Shown here: positions 49,094 to 55,950 of the stretch, piece after piece | Layout of the letters: the number at the start of each line of letters is the position of its first letter | Position numbering within the stretch: the first letter of the stretch is position 1 | Assembly (NCBI GenBank): GCA_052108535.1 | Contig: JBQDZM010000001.1 | Span: forward strand, 124,001-188,000 | DNA: 64,000 nt | Direction: 5' to 3' | Origin: Galactobacter sp052108535 | Lineage (GTDB): Bacteria; Actinomycetota; Actinomycetes; Actinomycetales; Micrococcaceae | Made by a program: the position numbers and the translations under genes | The notes under the pieces: model-generated | The model's database searches: none | Seen by the model: the letters and a program-made list of their open reading frames with translations, nothing else | Told to the model about the DNA's origin: nothing

Positions 49094-50170
49094 GGCAGCC
49101 AGGCAGTCGTCGATGGCCTGGCGGGTGACGTGCTCATCGTCGGAGTGGGCCAGCAGCGCATCACCTGGCCCAAAGTTCACGGCGGGCACTCCCAGTTCGG
49201 AGAAGCGGGCCACGTCCGTCCACCCGTACTTGGGGCTGACCTCCGCCGCTCCCCCACCCGGCCCCGCCACGGCCACGAACTCGGCGGCCGCCTGTCGGTC
49301 CAGTCCGGGACGTGCGCCGGCGGCCGCGTCGGTGCGTTCCACCGAGAAACCTTCCAGCAGCGACCGCACGTAGGCATCGGCCTCCTCGATGGAGCGGGAC
49401 GGCGCAAAGCGGTAATTCACTTCCACCTCGCAGTGATCCGGGATCACGTTGCCTGCCACGCCACCGTTGATCCGCACCGCGTTCAACGACTCGCGGAACG
49501 CCAGGCCCTCGACCTCCACCGTCACCGGCTCGTGGGAGGCCAGCCGGGTCAGGATTGGGGCCGCGGCATGTATGGCGTTGGATCCCATCCAAGCCCTTGC
49601 TGAATGGGCCGCCTTCCCGGAGGTCGTCACCTGGAAGCGCATGGTCCCGTTGCAACCACCCTCCACGCCGCCGTTGGTGGGCTCCAGCAGGATCGCGAAG
49701 ACCGCGTCGGTCAGCAGCTCCTTGTGGTTGCGTGCCAGGCGTCCCAGACCAGAGAGTGACGCCTCAACCTCTTCGTGGTCGTAGAAGACGAACGTGAGGT
49801 CCTTCGAGGGTTCGGTCAGTTCGGCCGCGAGCTTCAGCTGCACTGCGACCCCGCCCTTCATGTCCGTGGTCCCACGCCCGTAGAGCGTGTCACCGTCCCA
49901 GACGGACGGCACGGTGCCGCGCGAACCCGGCGTGCGCGGCAGCGGCACCGTGTCCAGGTGCCCGGCCAGCACCACCCGCTCCGAGCGACCCAGGCTGGTG
50001 CGCGCGAGGATCGCGTCGCCGGCGCGCACCACGGAAAGGTGCGGGCACGCCGTCAAGGCGGCCTCCACGGCGTCGGCCAGTGGTTTTTCATCGCCAGACA
50101 CGGAGGCGATATCGATCAGCGCGGCCGTGAGGTCGGCCACGGGCAGGGAGAGATCCAGCGTAGGCGTCAT
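49073..50170 (-). CDS. dapE: Succinyl-diaminopimelate desuccinylase
   Basis: DapE releases LL-diaminopimelate from its N-succinyl form, a step toward lysine and the cell wall. The 365-residue M20 metallopeptidase shows LAGHLDTVPLP (His and Asp ligands), GRGTTDMKGGVAVQL (bridging Asp), DHEEVEASLSGLG (catalytic Glu), LLEPTNGGVEGGC and the C-terminal LAHSDDEHV (His). ATG 50170 is preceded by TAAGCT at 8 bp on the minus strand, a leaderless layout. It is divergent from dapD with only 46 bp between the start codons. Confidence 0.94.
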   Translation of the reverse strand: MTPTLDLSLPVADLTAALIDIASVSGDEKPLADAVEAALTACPHLSVVRAGDAILARTSLGRSERVVLAGHLDTVPLPRTPGSRGTVPSVWDGDTLYGRGTTDMKGGVAVQLKLAAELTEPSKDLTFVFYDHEEVEASLSGLGRLARNHKELLTDAVFAILLEPTNGGVEGGCNGTMRFQVTTSGKAAHSARAWMGSNAIHAAAPILTRLASHEPVTVEVEGLAFRESLNAVRINGGVAGNVIPDHCEVEVNYRFAPSRSIEEADAYVRSLLEGFSVERTDAAAGARPGLDRQAAAEFVAVAGPGGGAAEVSPKYGWTDVARFSELGVPAVNFGPGDALLAHSDDEHVTRQAIDDCLAALTRWLG

Positions 50171-50216
50171 GTCACAAGAGCTTAATCGCTGGCCTTCCAA
50201 ACCTAGGATGGATGAC
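50171..50216. promoter_or_regulatory. Compact divergent dapE/dapD promoter region
   Basis: Two leaderless-type boxes lie in 46 bp. On the plus strand TAGGAT (50204-50209) plus 7 bases precedes dapD ATG 50217. On the minus strand TAAGCT (50184-50179) plus 8 bases precedes dapE ATG 50170. Their polymerase footprints must overlap, so the two genes are likely regulated together. Confidence 0.55.
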
Positions 50217-51170
50217 ATGTCTGCTGATACGCCCCGCGTCGCCTCCGGCCACGGAGTCGCGACCATCCATTCATCCGGCGCCACGCTCGATACGTGGTTC
50301 CCCAAGCCCATGCTCTCCCCGTTGAACGACGACGAGCGCTCGGCCGCGATCCGCGCCTCCCTCGATGCCCTGACGGGCGAGGACGAGGCCCGCGGCACCC
50401 GCCGCGAGGTGGTCTCCGTCGAGTCCAAACTCGATGAGCCGCCCACCTCCACCCAGGACGTGTGGCTGCGCCTGCACCTGCTCTCCCATCGCCTGGTGGC
50501 TCCCAACACCGTCAACCTGGACGGTCAGTTCGGTTTCCTCGCCAACGTGGTCTGGACCTCAGAGGGCCCGTGTGCGGTGGAGGACTTCGAGCTCACCCGT
50601 GCGCTGCTGCTGGCCCGCGGACCGCTGGCTGTGTACGGCGTGGACAAGTTCCCCCGCATGGTGGACTACGTGGTCCCCTCCGGCGTGCGCATCGCAGACG
50701 CCGACCGCGTCCGACTCGGAGCCCATCTGGCGGCAGGCACCACCGTAATGCACGAGGGCTTCGTGAACTTCAACGCCGGCACGCTGGGCACCTCCATGGT
50801 GGAGGGACGCATCTCCGCCTCAGTGGTGGTCGGAGACGGCACCGACGTTGGCGGCGGCGCCTCGATCATGGGCACCCTCTCCGGCGGAGGCAAGGAACGT
50901 ATCCGTCTGGGCGAGCGGGTCCTGCTCGGCGCCAACTCCGGCATCGGCATCTCGTTGGGAGACGACTGCGTGGTGGAGGCCGGCCTCTACGTAACCGCTG
51001 GCACCCGCATCACGGTGCGCGCCGAGGACGGCGACCATCAGGTTAAGGCCCTTGACCTCTCCGGCAAGTCCAACCTGCTCTTCCGCCGCAACTCCACCAC
51101 CGGCGCCGTCGAGGCCCTCCCCCGAGCCACCGGAACCGTGGAACTCAACGACATCCTCCACGCGAACTGA
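50217..51170 (+). CDS. dapD: Tetrahydrodipicolinate N-succinyltransferase
   Basis: DapD succinylates tetrahydrodipicolinate, committing it to the succinylase branch of lysine synthesis. The 317-residue protein has an N-terminal domain, VWLRLHLLSHRLVAPNTVNL, then a left-handed beta-helix of hexapeptide repeats (RIADADRVRLGAHLAAGTTV, GFVNFNAGTLGTSMVEGRIS, VGGGASIMGTLSGGGKERI). This matches the actinobacterial long DapD type. The last ~10 codons are repeated after the stop codon (see 51135-51227). Confidence 0.93.
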   Translation: MSADTPRVASGHGVATIHSSGATLDTWFPKPMLSPLNDDERSAAIRASLDALTGEDEARGTRREVVSVESKLDEPPTSTQDVWLRLHLLSHRLVAPNTVNLDGQFGFLANVVWTSEGPCAVEDFELTRALLLARGPLAVYGVDKFPRMVDYVVPSGVRIADADRVRLGAHLAAGTTVMHEGFVNFNAGTLGTSMVEGRISASVVVGDGTDVGGGASIMGTLSGGGKERIRLGERVLLGANSGIGISLGDDCVVEAGLYVTAGTRITVRAEDGDHQVKALDLSGKSNLLFRRNSTTGAVEALPRATGTVELNDILHAN

Positions 51171-51227
51171 CTTCCGCCGGAGGAACCAGCACCGTGGAAC
51201 TCAACGACATCCTCCACGCCAACTGAC
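51135..51227. repeat. 37-bp direct repeat of the dapD 3' end
   Basis: The 37-bp segment beginning ACCGTGGAACTCAACG at 51135-51171 is repeated at 51191-51227 with one mismatch (36/37; CGCGAAC versus CGCCAAC). The first copy is the end of dapD with its stop codon; the second is a non-coding copy with the same stop, 56 bp further on. Confidence 0.92.
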
Positions 51228-51246
51228 CACCGCTTGCGGGGGAAAT

Positions 51247-51300
51247 AAGTAAGGTGCCCGACGAGACCAACTCGAGTTGGTCTCGTCGGGCACCTTACTT
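51247..51300. terminator. 54-bp perfect palindrome (bidirectional terminator)
   Basis: From 51247 to 51300 the sequence equals its own reverse complement at every position, centred at CTCGAG. In RNA it would fold into a ~25-bp stem. It ends in TTACTTT on the plus strand and TTACTTATT on the minus strand, so it can terminate both dapD and gltA, which converge here. Confidence 0.88.
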
Positions 51301-51329
51301 TGGTGCGGACCGCGGCTGCGCCGCGGGGC

Positions 51330-52607
51330 TCAGGCCTGCGGGAAGTCGCGGGACTCGTAGCCGGTGTAGATCTGCCGCGGGCGGCCGATCTTGCGCTCCG
51401 GGTCCAACATCATCTCGCGCCACTGGGCGATCCAGCCCGGCAGGCGGCCGATGGCGAAGAGCACGGTGAACATCTTCTCGGGGAAGCCCATGGCCTTGTA
51501 GATCAGGCCGGTGTAGAAGTCCACGTTGGGGTAGAGCTTGCGCTGGATGAAGTACTCATCGTTCAGCGCGGTCTCCTCGAGCGTCATGGCGATGTCCAGC
51601 AGCTCGTTGGCGCCCTGCTTGGCCAGGATGTCGTGGGCGGTCTGCTTGATGATCTTGGCGCGCGGATCGTAGTTCTTGTAGACCCGGTGGCCAAAGCCCA
51701 TCAGGCGGACGCCGTCCTCCTTGTTCTTCACCTTGTTCATGAAGTCCGTCGGGGAGATCCCGGAGGCCTGAATGCCGCGCAGCATCTTCAGCACGGCTTC
51801 GTTAGCGCCGCCGTGGGCGGGGCCAAAGAGGGCGTTGACGCCTGCAGAGACGGAGGCAAAGAGGTTTGCGTCGGAGGAACCGACCAGGCGCACCGTGGAG
51901 GTGGAGCAGTTCTGCTCGTGGTCAGCGTGCAGGATCAGCAACAGGTCAAGTGCCTTGACCATATCGGGGTCCAGCTCGTACGGCTCCGTGGGCATCCCGA
52001 AGGCCAGGCGCAGGAAGTTCTCCACGAGATTCATGGAGTTGTCAGGGTAGAGCAGGGCCTGGCCCATGGACTTCTTGTGCGCGTATGCGGCAATCACGGG
52101 GACCTTGGCCATCAGCCGCACCGTGGAAAGCTCCACCTGCTCCGGATCGAACGGGTCCAAGGAGTCCTGGTACCAGGTCGAGAGCGCGGAGACGGCGGAG
52201 GAGAGCACCGGCATGGGGTGCGCGTCACGGGGGAAGGCGCCGAAGAAGCCCTTCAGTTCCTCGTGCAGGAGGGTGTGACGACGAATCTTGTGGTCAAACT
52301 CCTCCAACTGCGTAGGGGTGGGGAGCTCACCGTAGATCAGCAGGTAGCTGACCTCTAGGTACGAGGAGTTGGCGGCCAACTGTTCGATCGGGTATCCGCG
52401 GTAGCGGAGGATCCCGGCGTCGCCGTCGATGTAGGTGATGGCCGACTTTGTGGCGGCCGTGTTCATGAAACCGGGGTCGTAGGTGACGTTCCCGGTGGTC
52501 TTGAGCAGAGGGGCGATGCCGAAACCGTTGTTACCTTCGACTGCGTCCACCACGGGCAGGTCAAGACCTGTGCCCGCGAACTCAAGGCGTGCGTTCGCTT
52601 CAGTCAT
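51330..52607 (-). CDS. gltA: Citrate synthase
   Basis: Citrate synthase joins oxaloacetate and acetyl-CoA at the entrance of the TCA cycle. The 425-residue protein is of the hexameric, type II kind, with LRYRGYPIEQLA, LLILHADHEQNCSTSTVR, FGPAHGGANEAVL (active-site His), LMGFGHRVYKNYDPRA (active-site His) and LYPNVDFYTGLIY (Asp). GAGGAG precedes ATG 52607 by about 11 bases. It lies downstream of dapC on the same strand with a 190-bp gap. Confidence 0.96.
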   Translation of the reverse strand: MTEANARLEFAGTGLDLPVVDAVEGNNGFGIAPLLKTTGNVTYDPGFMNTAATKSAITYIDGDAGILRYRGYPIEQLAANSSYLEVSYLLIYGELPTPTQLEEFDHKIRRHTLLHEELKGFFGAFPRDAHPMPVLSSAVSALSTWYQDSLDPFDPEQVELSTVRLMAKVPVIAAYAHKKSMGQALLYPDNSMNLVENFLRLAFGMPTEPYELDPDMVKALDLLLILHADHEQNCSTSTVRLVGSSDANLFASVSAGVNALFGPAHGGANEAVLKMLRGIQASGISPTDFMNKVKNKEDGVRLMGFGHRVYKNYDPRAKIIKQTAHDILAKQGANELLDIAMTLEETALNDEYFIQRKLYPNVDFYTGLIYKAMGFPEKMFTVLFAIGRLPGWIAQWREMMLDPERKIGRPRQIYTGYESRDFPQA

Positions 52608-52797
52608 GGATCAAGTTCTCCTCAAAGGAGGGATAAGGGTGCTGTGGAATGTCCCACGTCGCCACCTAATCTATCGTGCCGACGGCCCGCATCCGAAACC
52701 ACCCCGTACACGCTGGGCCATCCGCCGACTCCAGAAGCTTGTCGAACCGGCGGAAATTCGGCGATCCCGGTGTGGTCGAACGTTGTGCGACCGGCCC
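52608..52797 (-). promoter_or_regulatory. gltA promoter region
   Basis: On the minus strand a -10-like TAGATT occupies 52673-52668, with a weak TTCGGA about 18 bp upstream. It gives a leader of about 50 nt with the ribosome binding site at 52619-52624. Confidence 0.4.
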
Positions 52798-53910
52798 TCA
52801 GGCGAGGAGGCGTTCAGCAGCAGATGCGATCCGCTCATCGGTGGCGGTGATAGCGATCCGGACGTGGTGCGTGCCCGCCGCACCATAGAACGCGCCGGGA
52901 CCCGCAACGATGCCGCGTTCGGCCAACCACCCGATGCTCTCCCAGCAGTCCTCGTTCCGGGTGACCCAGAGGTAGAGGCCAGCCTCCGAACAGTCCACTC
53001 GGAATCCGGCGGAGATCAGTGCGGGAAGGATGGTCTCGCGGCGGGCCCGGTAGCGGTCCTTCTGCTCCATCACGTGAGTATGGTCGCCGAGGGCCGCGAC
53101 CATGGCCGCTTGCACTGGGGCGGGGACGATCATGCCGGCGTGCTTGCGGGAATTGACCAGGTCGGCGAACAGGTCGGGCGCGCCGGCCAGGAACGCCGCA
53201 CGGTAGCCAGCCAGGTTGGACTGCTTGGACAGGGAATAGGCGGCCAACAGGCCGGTCAGGTCACCGCCCGAGACCTCATCAGAGAGCACTGAGGGAATGA
53301 TGGCGTCGCCGTCCCAAGCGCCCCAGCCCAGTTCCGCGTAGCACTCGTCTGAGGCCACCACTGCGCCGAGCGCGCGCGCCTCGTCCACGCGGGCCTTCAA
53401 GGAGTCTGTGTCCATGACGGAGCCGGTCGGGTTACCCGGGGAGTTCAGCCAGACCAACTTCACGCGAGAGCGGTCGGCGGGATCCACGTCGGCCAGAGAG
53501 TCTGCGGCGATGGCGCGGGCACCGACCAGCCGGGCACCGATGTCATAGGTCGGGTAGGCCACGCGCGGTCGCACCACCACGTCGCCTTCCCCCAACCCCA
53601 GCAGCAGCGGAAGCCAGGCCACGAGTTCCTTGGAACCCACCGTGGGCATCGCATGGTCCGTGGAGAGGTGGGTGGTTGCTCTGCGGTCGCGGAACCAGTC
53701 CACGATGGCCTGCCGCACGGCGGGCGTGCCGTGGGTGGTGGGGTACCCGTGGGCGTCCGAGGCCTCAGCGAGCGCGTCTCGGATCAGCTGCGGCGTCGGG
53801 TCCACCGGAGTTCCGATGGAAAGATCCACGGTGCCTCCGGGGTGCTCGGCGGCGCGAGCACGATACGGAGCGAGTGATTCCCAGGGGTAATCGGGCAGCT
53901 TCAAGACCAT
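52798..53910 (-). CDS. dapC: Succinyldiaminopimelate aminotransferase
   Basis: DapC transfers an amino group to N-succinyl-2-amino-6-ketopimelate, supplying the substrate of DapE. The 370-residue class I/II aminotransferase has VDLSIGTPVDPTP, GYPTTHGTPAVRQAI, PRVAYPTYDIGA, WLNSPGNPTGSV, DECYAELGW and the PLP-lysine segment YSLSKQSNLAGYRAAF. ATG 53910 is preceded by TAGGCT plus 7 bases. A ferredoxin gene upstream on the same strand, 41 bp away, is the usual actinobacterial arrangement. Confidence 0.93.
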   Translation of the reverse strand: MVLKLPDYPWESLAPYRARAAEHPGGTVDLSIGTPVDPTPQLIRDALAEASDAHGYPTTHGTPAVRQAIVDWFRDRRATTHLSTDHAMPTVGSKELVAWLPLLLGLGEGDVVVRPRVAYPTYDIGARLVGARAIAADSLADVDPADRSRVKLVWLNSPGNPTGSVMDTDSLKARVDEARALGAVVASDECYAELGWGAWDGDAIIPSVLSDEVSGGDLTGLLAAYSLSKQSNLAGYRAAFLAGAPDLFADLVNSRKHAGMIVPAPVQAAMVAALGDHTHVMEQKDRYRARRETILPALISAGFRVDCSEAGLYLWVTRNEDCWESIGWLAERGIVAGPGAFYGAAGTHHVRIAITATDERIASAAERLLA

Positions 53911-53923
53911 GCCAACGAGCCTA
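53911..53923 (-). promoter_or_regulatory. Leaderless promoter box of dapC
   Basis: On the minus strand TAGGCT plus exactly 7 bases precedes ATG 53910, inside the short gap after the ferredoxin gene. Confidence 0.5.
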
Positions 53924-53950
53924 GCGCTGAAGCCGTCCGGTCAGGGAATA

Positions 53951-54271
53951 TCAGGCGTTCTGTGGCGGCAGGGCCGCAATGAAGGGATGGTCCTGGCCGG
54001 TGGCACCTTGACGGGCGGCCCCACCCGGGGAGCCGATCTCGTCGAAGAACTCGACGTTGGCCTTGTAGTAGTCCGCCCATTCCTCAGGCAGGTCATCCTC
54101 GTAGTAGATGGCCTCGACCGGGCACACGGGCTCGCAGGCACCGCAATCGACGCACTCATCCGGGTGGATATAGAGGGAACGGTCGCCTTCATAGATGCAG
54201 TCGACGGGGCACTCGTCGATGCAGGCCTTGTCCTTCACGTCCACGCACGGCTGCGCGATGATGTAGGTCAC
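53951..54271 (-). CDS. fdxA: 7Fe (3Fe-4S/4Fe-4S) ferredoxin
   Basis: The 106-residue ferredoxin carries low-potential electrons. Cluster ligands are visible in two groups: PCVDVKDKACIDECPVDC, and DECVDCGACEPVCPVEAIYY. The spacing of the first group (C-x7-C-x3-C) is typical of the 7Fe type, in which one cluster is 3Fe-4S. GTG 54271 follows a GGGAAG ribosome binding site closely; a longer frame to 54328 has no site. The C-terminal tail (ARQGATGQDHPFIAALPPQ) is outside the core fold. Redox partners are not encoded nearby. Confidence 0.93.
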   Translation of the reverse strand: MTYIIAQPCVDVKDKACIDECPVDCIYEGDRSLYIHPDECVDCGACEPVCPVEAIYYEDDLPEEWADYYKANVEFFDEIGSPGGAARQGATGQDHPFIAALPPQNA

Positions 54272-54402
54272 TACTTCCCTCTTCCACACTGTCCTGACCG
54301 GCACTGCCCGATCGGGGCAGGTACACACGGATCAAGGTCATGAGTCTAGTCCGCGGACCTTGCCGAGAAATAGTGAGGTGAGGCTACCCAGGACAGGCCT
54401 CG

Positions 54403-54414
54403 TAAAGTGGGGTT
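54403..54414 (+). promoter_or_regulatory. Leaderless promoter box of the small gene at 54415
   Basis: TAAAGT (54403-54408) plus 6 bases precedes ATG 54415. Confidence 0.42.
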
Positions 54415-54672
54415 ATGGCCGATTTCTTCGATCTCACCCCGCCGGGTACGCGGGTCGTGGTCCGCTACAAGCTGGGCCAGGAGGGCGGTTCTGGTGCTCC
54501 CCGGGTCAGCGACGCGCTCGGAGAGCTGCTCGCGGTGGAGTCTACGACCGAGGGTCGGATCGTGAGGATTCTCACTCGACGTGGTGAGGTGAGTATCCCG
54601 ACGTCGGCGATCACCCACGCCAAGCGGGTTCCCCCTCCCCCAGCCAAACACACCCCTCCCAACCTCCGTTAG
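54415..54672 (+). CDS. Small protein resembling a GNAT N-terminal domain only
   Basis: The 85-residue product (TPPGTRVVVRYKLGQEG, then DALGELLAVESTTEGRIVRI, TRRGEVSIPTSAITHAKRVP) resembles the small beta-barrel placed in front of the catalytic domain of actinobacterial GNAT acetyltransferases, some of which lie next to ferredoxin genes (recalled). The acetyltransferase part is absent. The last three codons and the TAG lie inside the left arm of a 98-bp inverted-repeat element (54663-54760), so truncation by that element is possible. It may also be a genuine stand-alone protein. Confidence 0.6.
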   Translation: MADFFDLTPPGTRVVVRYKLGQEGGSGAPRVSDALGELLAVESTTEGRIVRILTRRGEVSIPTSAITHAKRVPPPPAKHTPPNLR

Positions 54673-54760
54673 ACATTCGAGCGCTCGTCTGGACACCTTG
54701 GCGACCAACGGCCGTTGGACAAAAACCTGTCCAAAACACTGCTTGAATGTCTAACGGAGG
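54663..54760. repeat. 98-bp element with 20-bp terminal inverted repeats (MITE-like)
   Basis: CCTCCGTTAGACATTCGAGC (54663-54682) is matched by its inverted copy at 54741-54760, perfect over the outer 16 bp with one G-T in the next four. Inside are a 14-bp palindrome (54705-54718) and a 7-bp stem TTGGACA/TGTCCAA (54715-54734). No target-site duplication is obvious. The 58-bp spacer is long for a simple terminator. Confidence 0.65.
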
Positions 54761-54761
54761 G

Positions 54762-54800
54762 AAGTGATTTGAAGGCACCAATCACTTATGCTTAGGTTCC
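54762..54800 (+). promoter_or_regulatory. Operator and promoter of the ArsR-type regulator gene
   Basis: AAGTGATT (54762-54769) and AATCACTT (54780-54787) form a perfect 8-bp inverted repeat with a 10-bp spacer. The right arm touches a -10 box TATGCT (54787-54792), which lies 8 bases before ATG 54801. The layout fits autorepression. Confidence 0.55.
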
Positions 54801-55361
54801 ATGAGCACAGAGGACACCACCCCACCGGCCGAGACCGCCGGACTTCCGCCCGCCCTCATGCAAGCCAGGGCCAGGGCACTGTCCTCGCCCATCCGGCTGC
54901 GCATCCTCAGGCTCTGCCTCCACCAGCCACGCACCAACAAGGAAATCGCCGATGCGCTGGACATGAATCCAGCCACGACCCTGCACCACGTCAGGACGCT
55001 CGTGAACACCGGATTCATCGAACCCGGAGAGGTCAGGCGCGGCAAACGCGGGGCCAAGGAGGTCCCTTACGCCTCCACCCATCTCTCGTGGCGCACTCCG
55101 CTCCCGGACGCCTCCCCCATCCTCGTGGAGACCTTCCTACAAGAGATCGACGGGCTCTCCCCCGACGAGATTCAGGTGATCCGTGTGGGCCTGAAGCTCA
55201 CGGAAGCTGACCAACGAGATCTCATCGAAAGGCTGCGCGGAGTCCTGGAGGAATTCATGGCCAAGGAGGACCCAACAGGCGTCCCCACCTCGCTGTTCAT
55301 AGCCCACCACTTGGACAAGGTCGGCATGCCGGAGTCCCTCCCCGGCGACGCACCAGCCTGA
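54801..55361 (+). CDS. ArsR-type winged-helix regulator
   Basis: The 186-residue protein has an ArsR-like winged helix (ALSSPIRLRILRLCLHQPRT, then the recognition region NKEIADALDMNPATTLHHVR and the wing GFIEPGEVRRGKRGAKEVPY). The C-terminal ~90 residues are a helical domain without the cysteine metal site of classical ArsR/SmtB, so it is unlikely to sense arsenic or cadmium. Related proteins in this group often sit beside an MFS transporter gene, which is absent here. A palindrome over its promoter suggests autoregulation. Confidence 0.85.
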   Translation: MSTEDTTPPAETAGLPPALMQARARALSSPIRLRILRLCLHQPRTNKEIADALDMNPATTLHHVRTLVNTGFIEPGEVRRGKRGAKEVPYASTHLSWRTPLPDASPILVETFLQEIDGLSPDEIQVIRVGLKLTEADQRDLIERLRGVLEEFMAKEDPTGVPTSLFIAHHLDKVGMPESLPGDAPA

Positions 55362-55401
55362 CAGAAACCCGCCGCCCGGCTAGGCGCCGTGGGTCAGGTG
55401 C

Positions 55402-55445
55402 CGGCCACGGGCCGTCGGGCAGGTGGTACCGACGGCCCGTGGCCG
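55402..55445. terminator. Bidirectional terminator hairpin
   Basis: A perfect 17-bp stem pairs 55402-55418 with 55429-55445 around a 10-base loop. It lies between the converging ArsR and membrane-protein genes. Confidence 0.8.
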
Positions 55446-55473
55446 ACGGCGGCGGGCTGGCGAGTGGCCGACG

Positions 55474-55950
55474 TCAGCGGGCCGACGTGCGGGCGGGTCG
55501 CCCCGGCGCGACCCGCGCCGTCAGCAACAGCGCCGCAATGGTCGCCACGACGGTTCCTGCCATGACCACCAGCGCGGACCAGGCTGCGCCTGGCGCCACG
55601 TCGAACGCTGCGGAACTCAGTGGAGGCATGAACGTGTCCTGTCCACCCAGGGACACCACGGACAGCAGCCCGAAGGCCACCAGCCCCACCAGGCCGGGCG
55701 CCCAGCGCACACGGGTCGAGAGCCCCCACCACCAGGCGCCACCGAAGATCGTGGCCACGCCGAGCAATGCACCCCACGGCAACACCACGGAGTTGGACAG
55801 CACGGTGGACCAGCCTTGCCACAGCAGGGCGACCACACCCGTGACCAGCCCGATCACCACGGCAACGACGACCGCGACCCACCCCGACACCTGATCGGTG
55901 TCGGAGTGGGTCGCGGTGCTCAACGAGCGGTTCGAATCAGGAACGCGCAC
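55474..55950 (-). CDS. Small four-helix membrane protein, function unknown
   Basis: The 158-residue protein has about four hydrophobic segments: WVAVVVAVVIGLVTGVVALLW, LPWGALLGVATIFGGAWWWGL, APGLVGLVAFGLLSVVSL and SALVVMAGTVVATIAALLL. Short Arg/Ser-rich ends face the cytoplasm. No family is recognised. Its start codon overlaps the 3' end of typA by 14 bp, so it is likely co-transcribed with typA. Confidence 0.7.
   Translation of the reverse strand: MRVPDSNRSLSTATHSDTDQVSGWVAVVVAVVIGLVTGVVALLWQGWSTVLSNSVVLPWGALLGVATIFGGAWWWGLSTRVRWAPGLVGLVAFGLLSVVSLGGQDTFMPPLSSAAFDVAPGAAWSALVVMAGTVVATIAALLLTARVAPGRPARTSAR

Noticed and set aside
51300..52358. 352-codon plus-strand frame opposite gltA
   Set aside because: Mirror frame of citrate synthase; it also begins in the terminator region.
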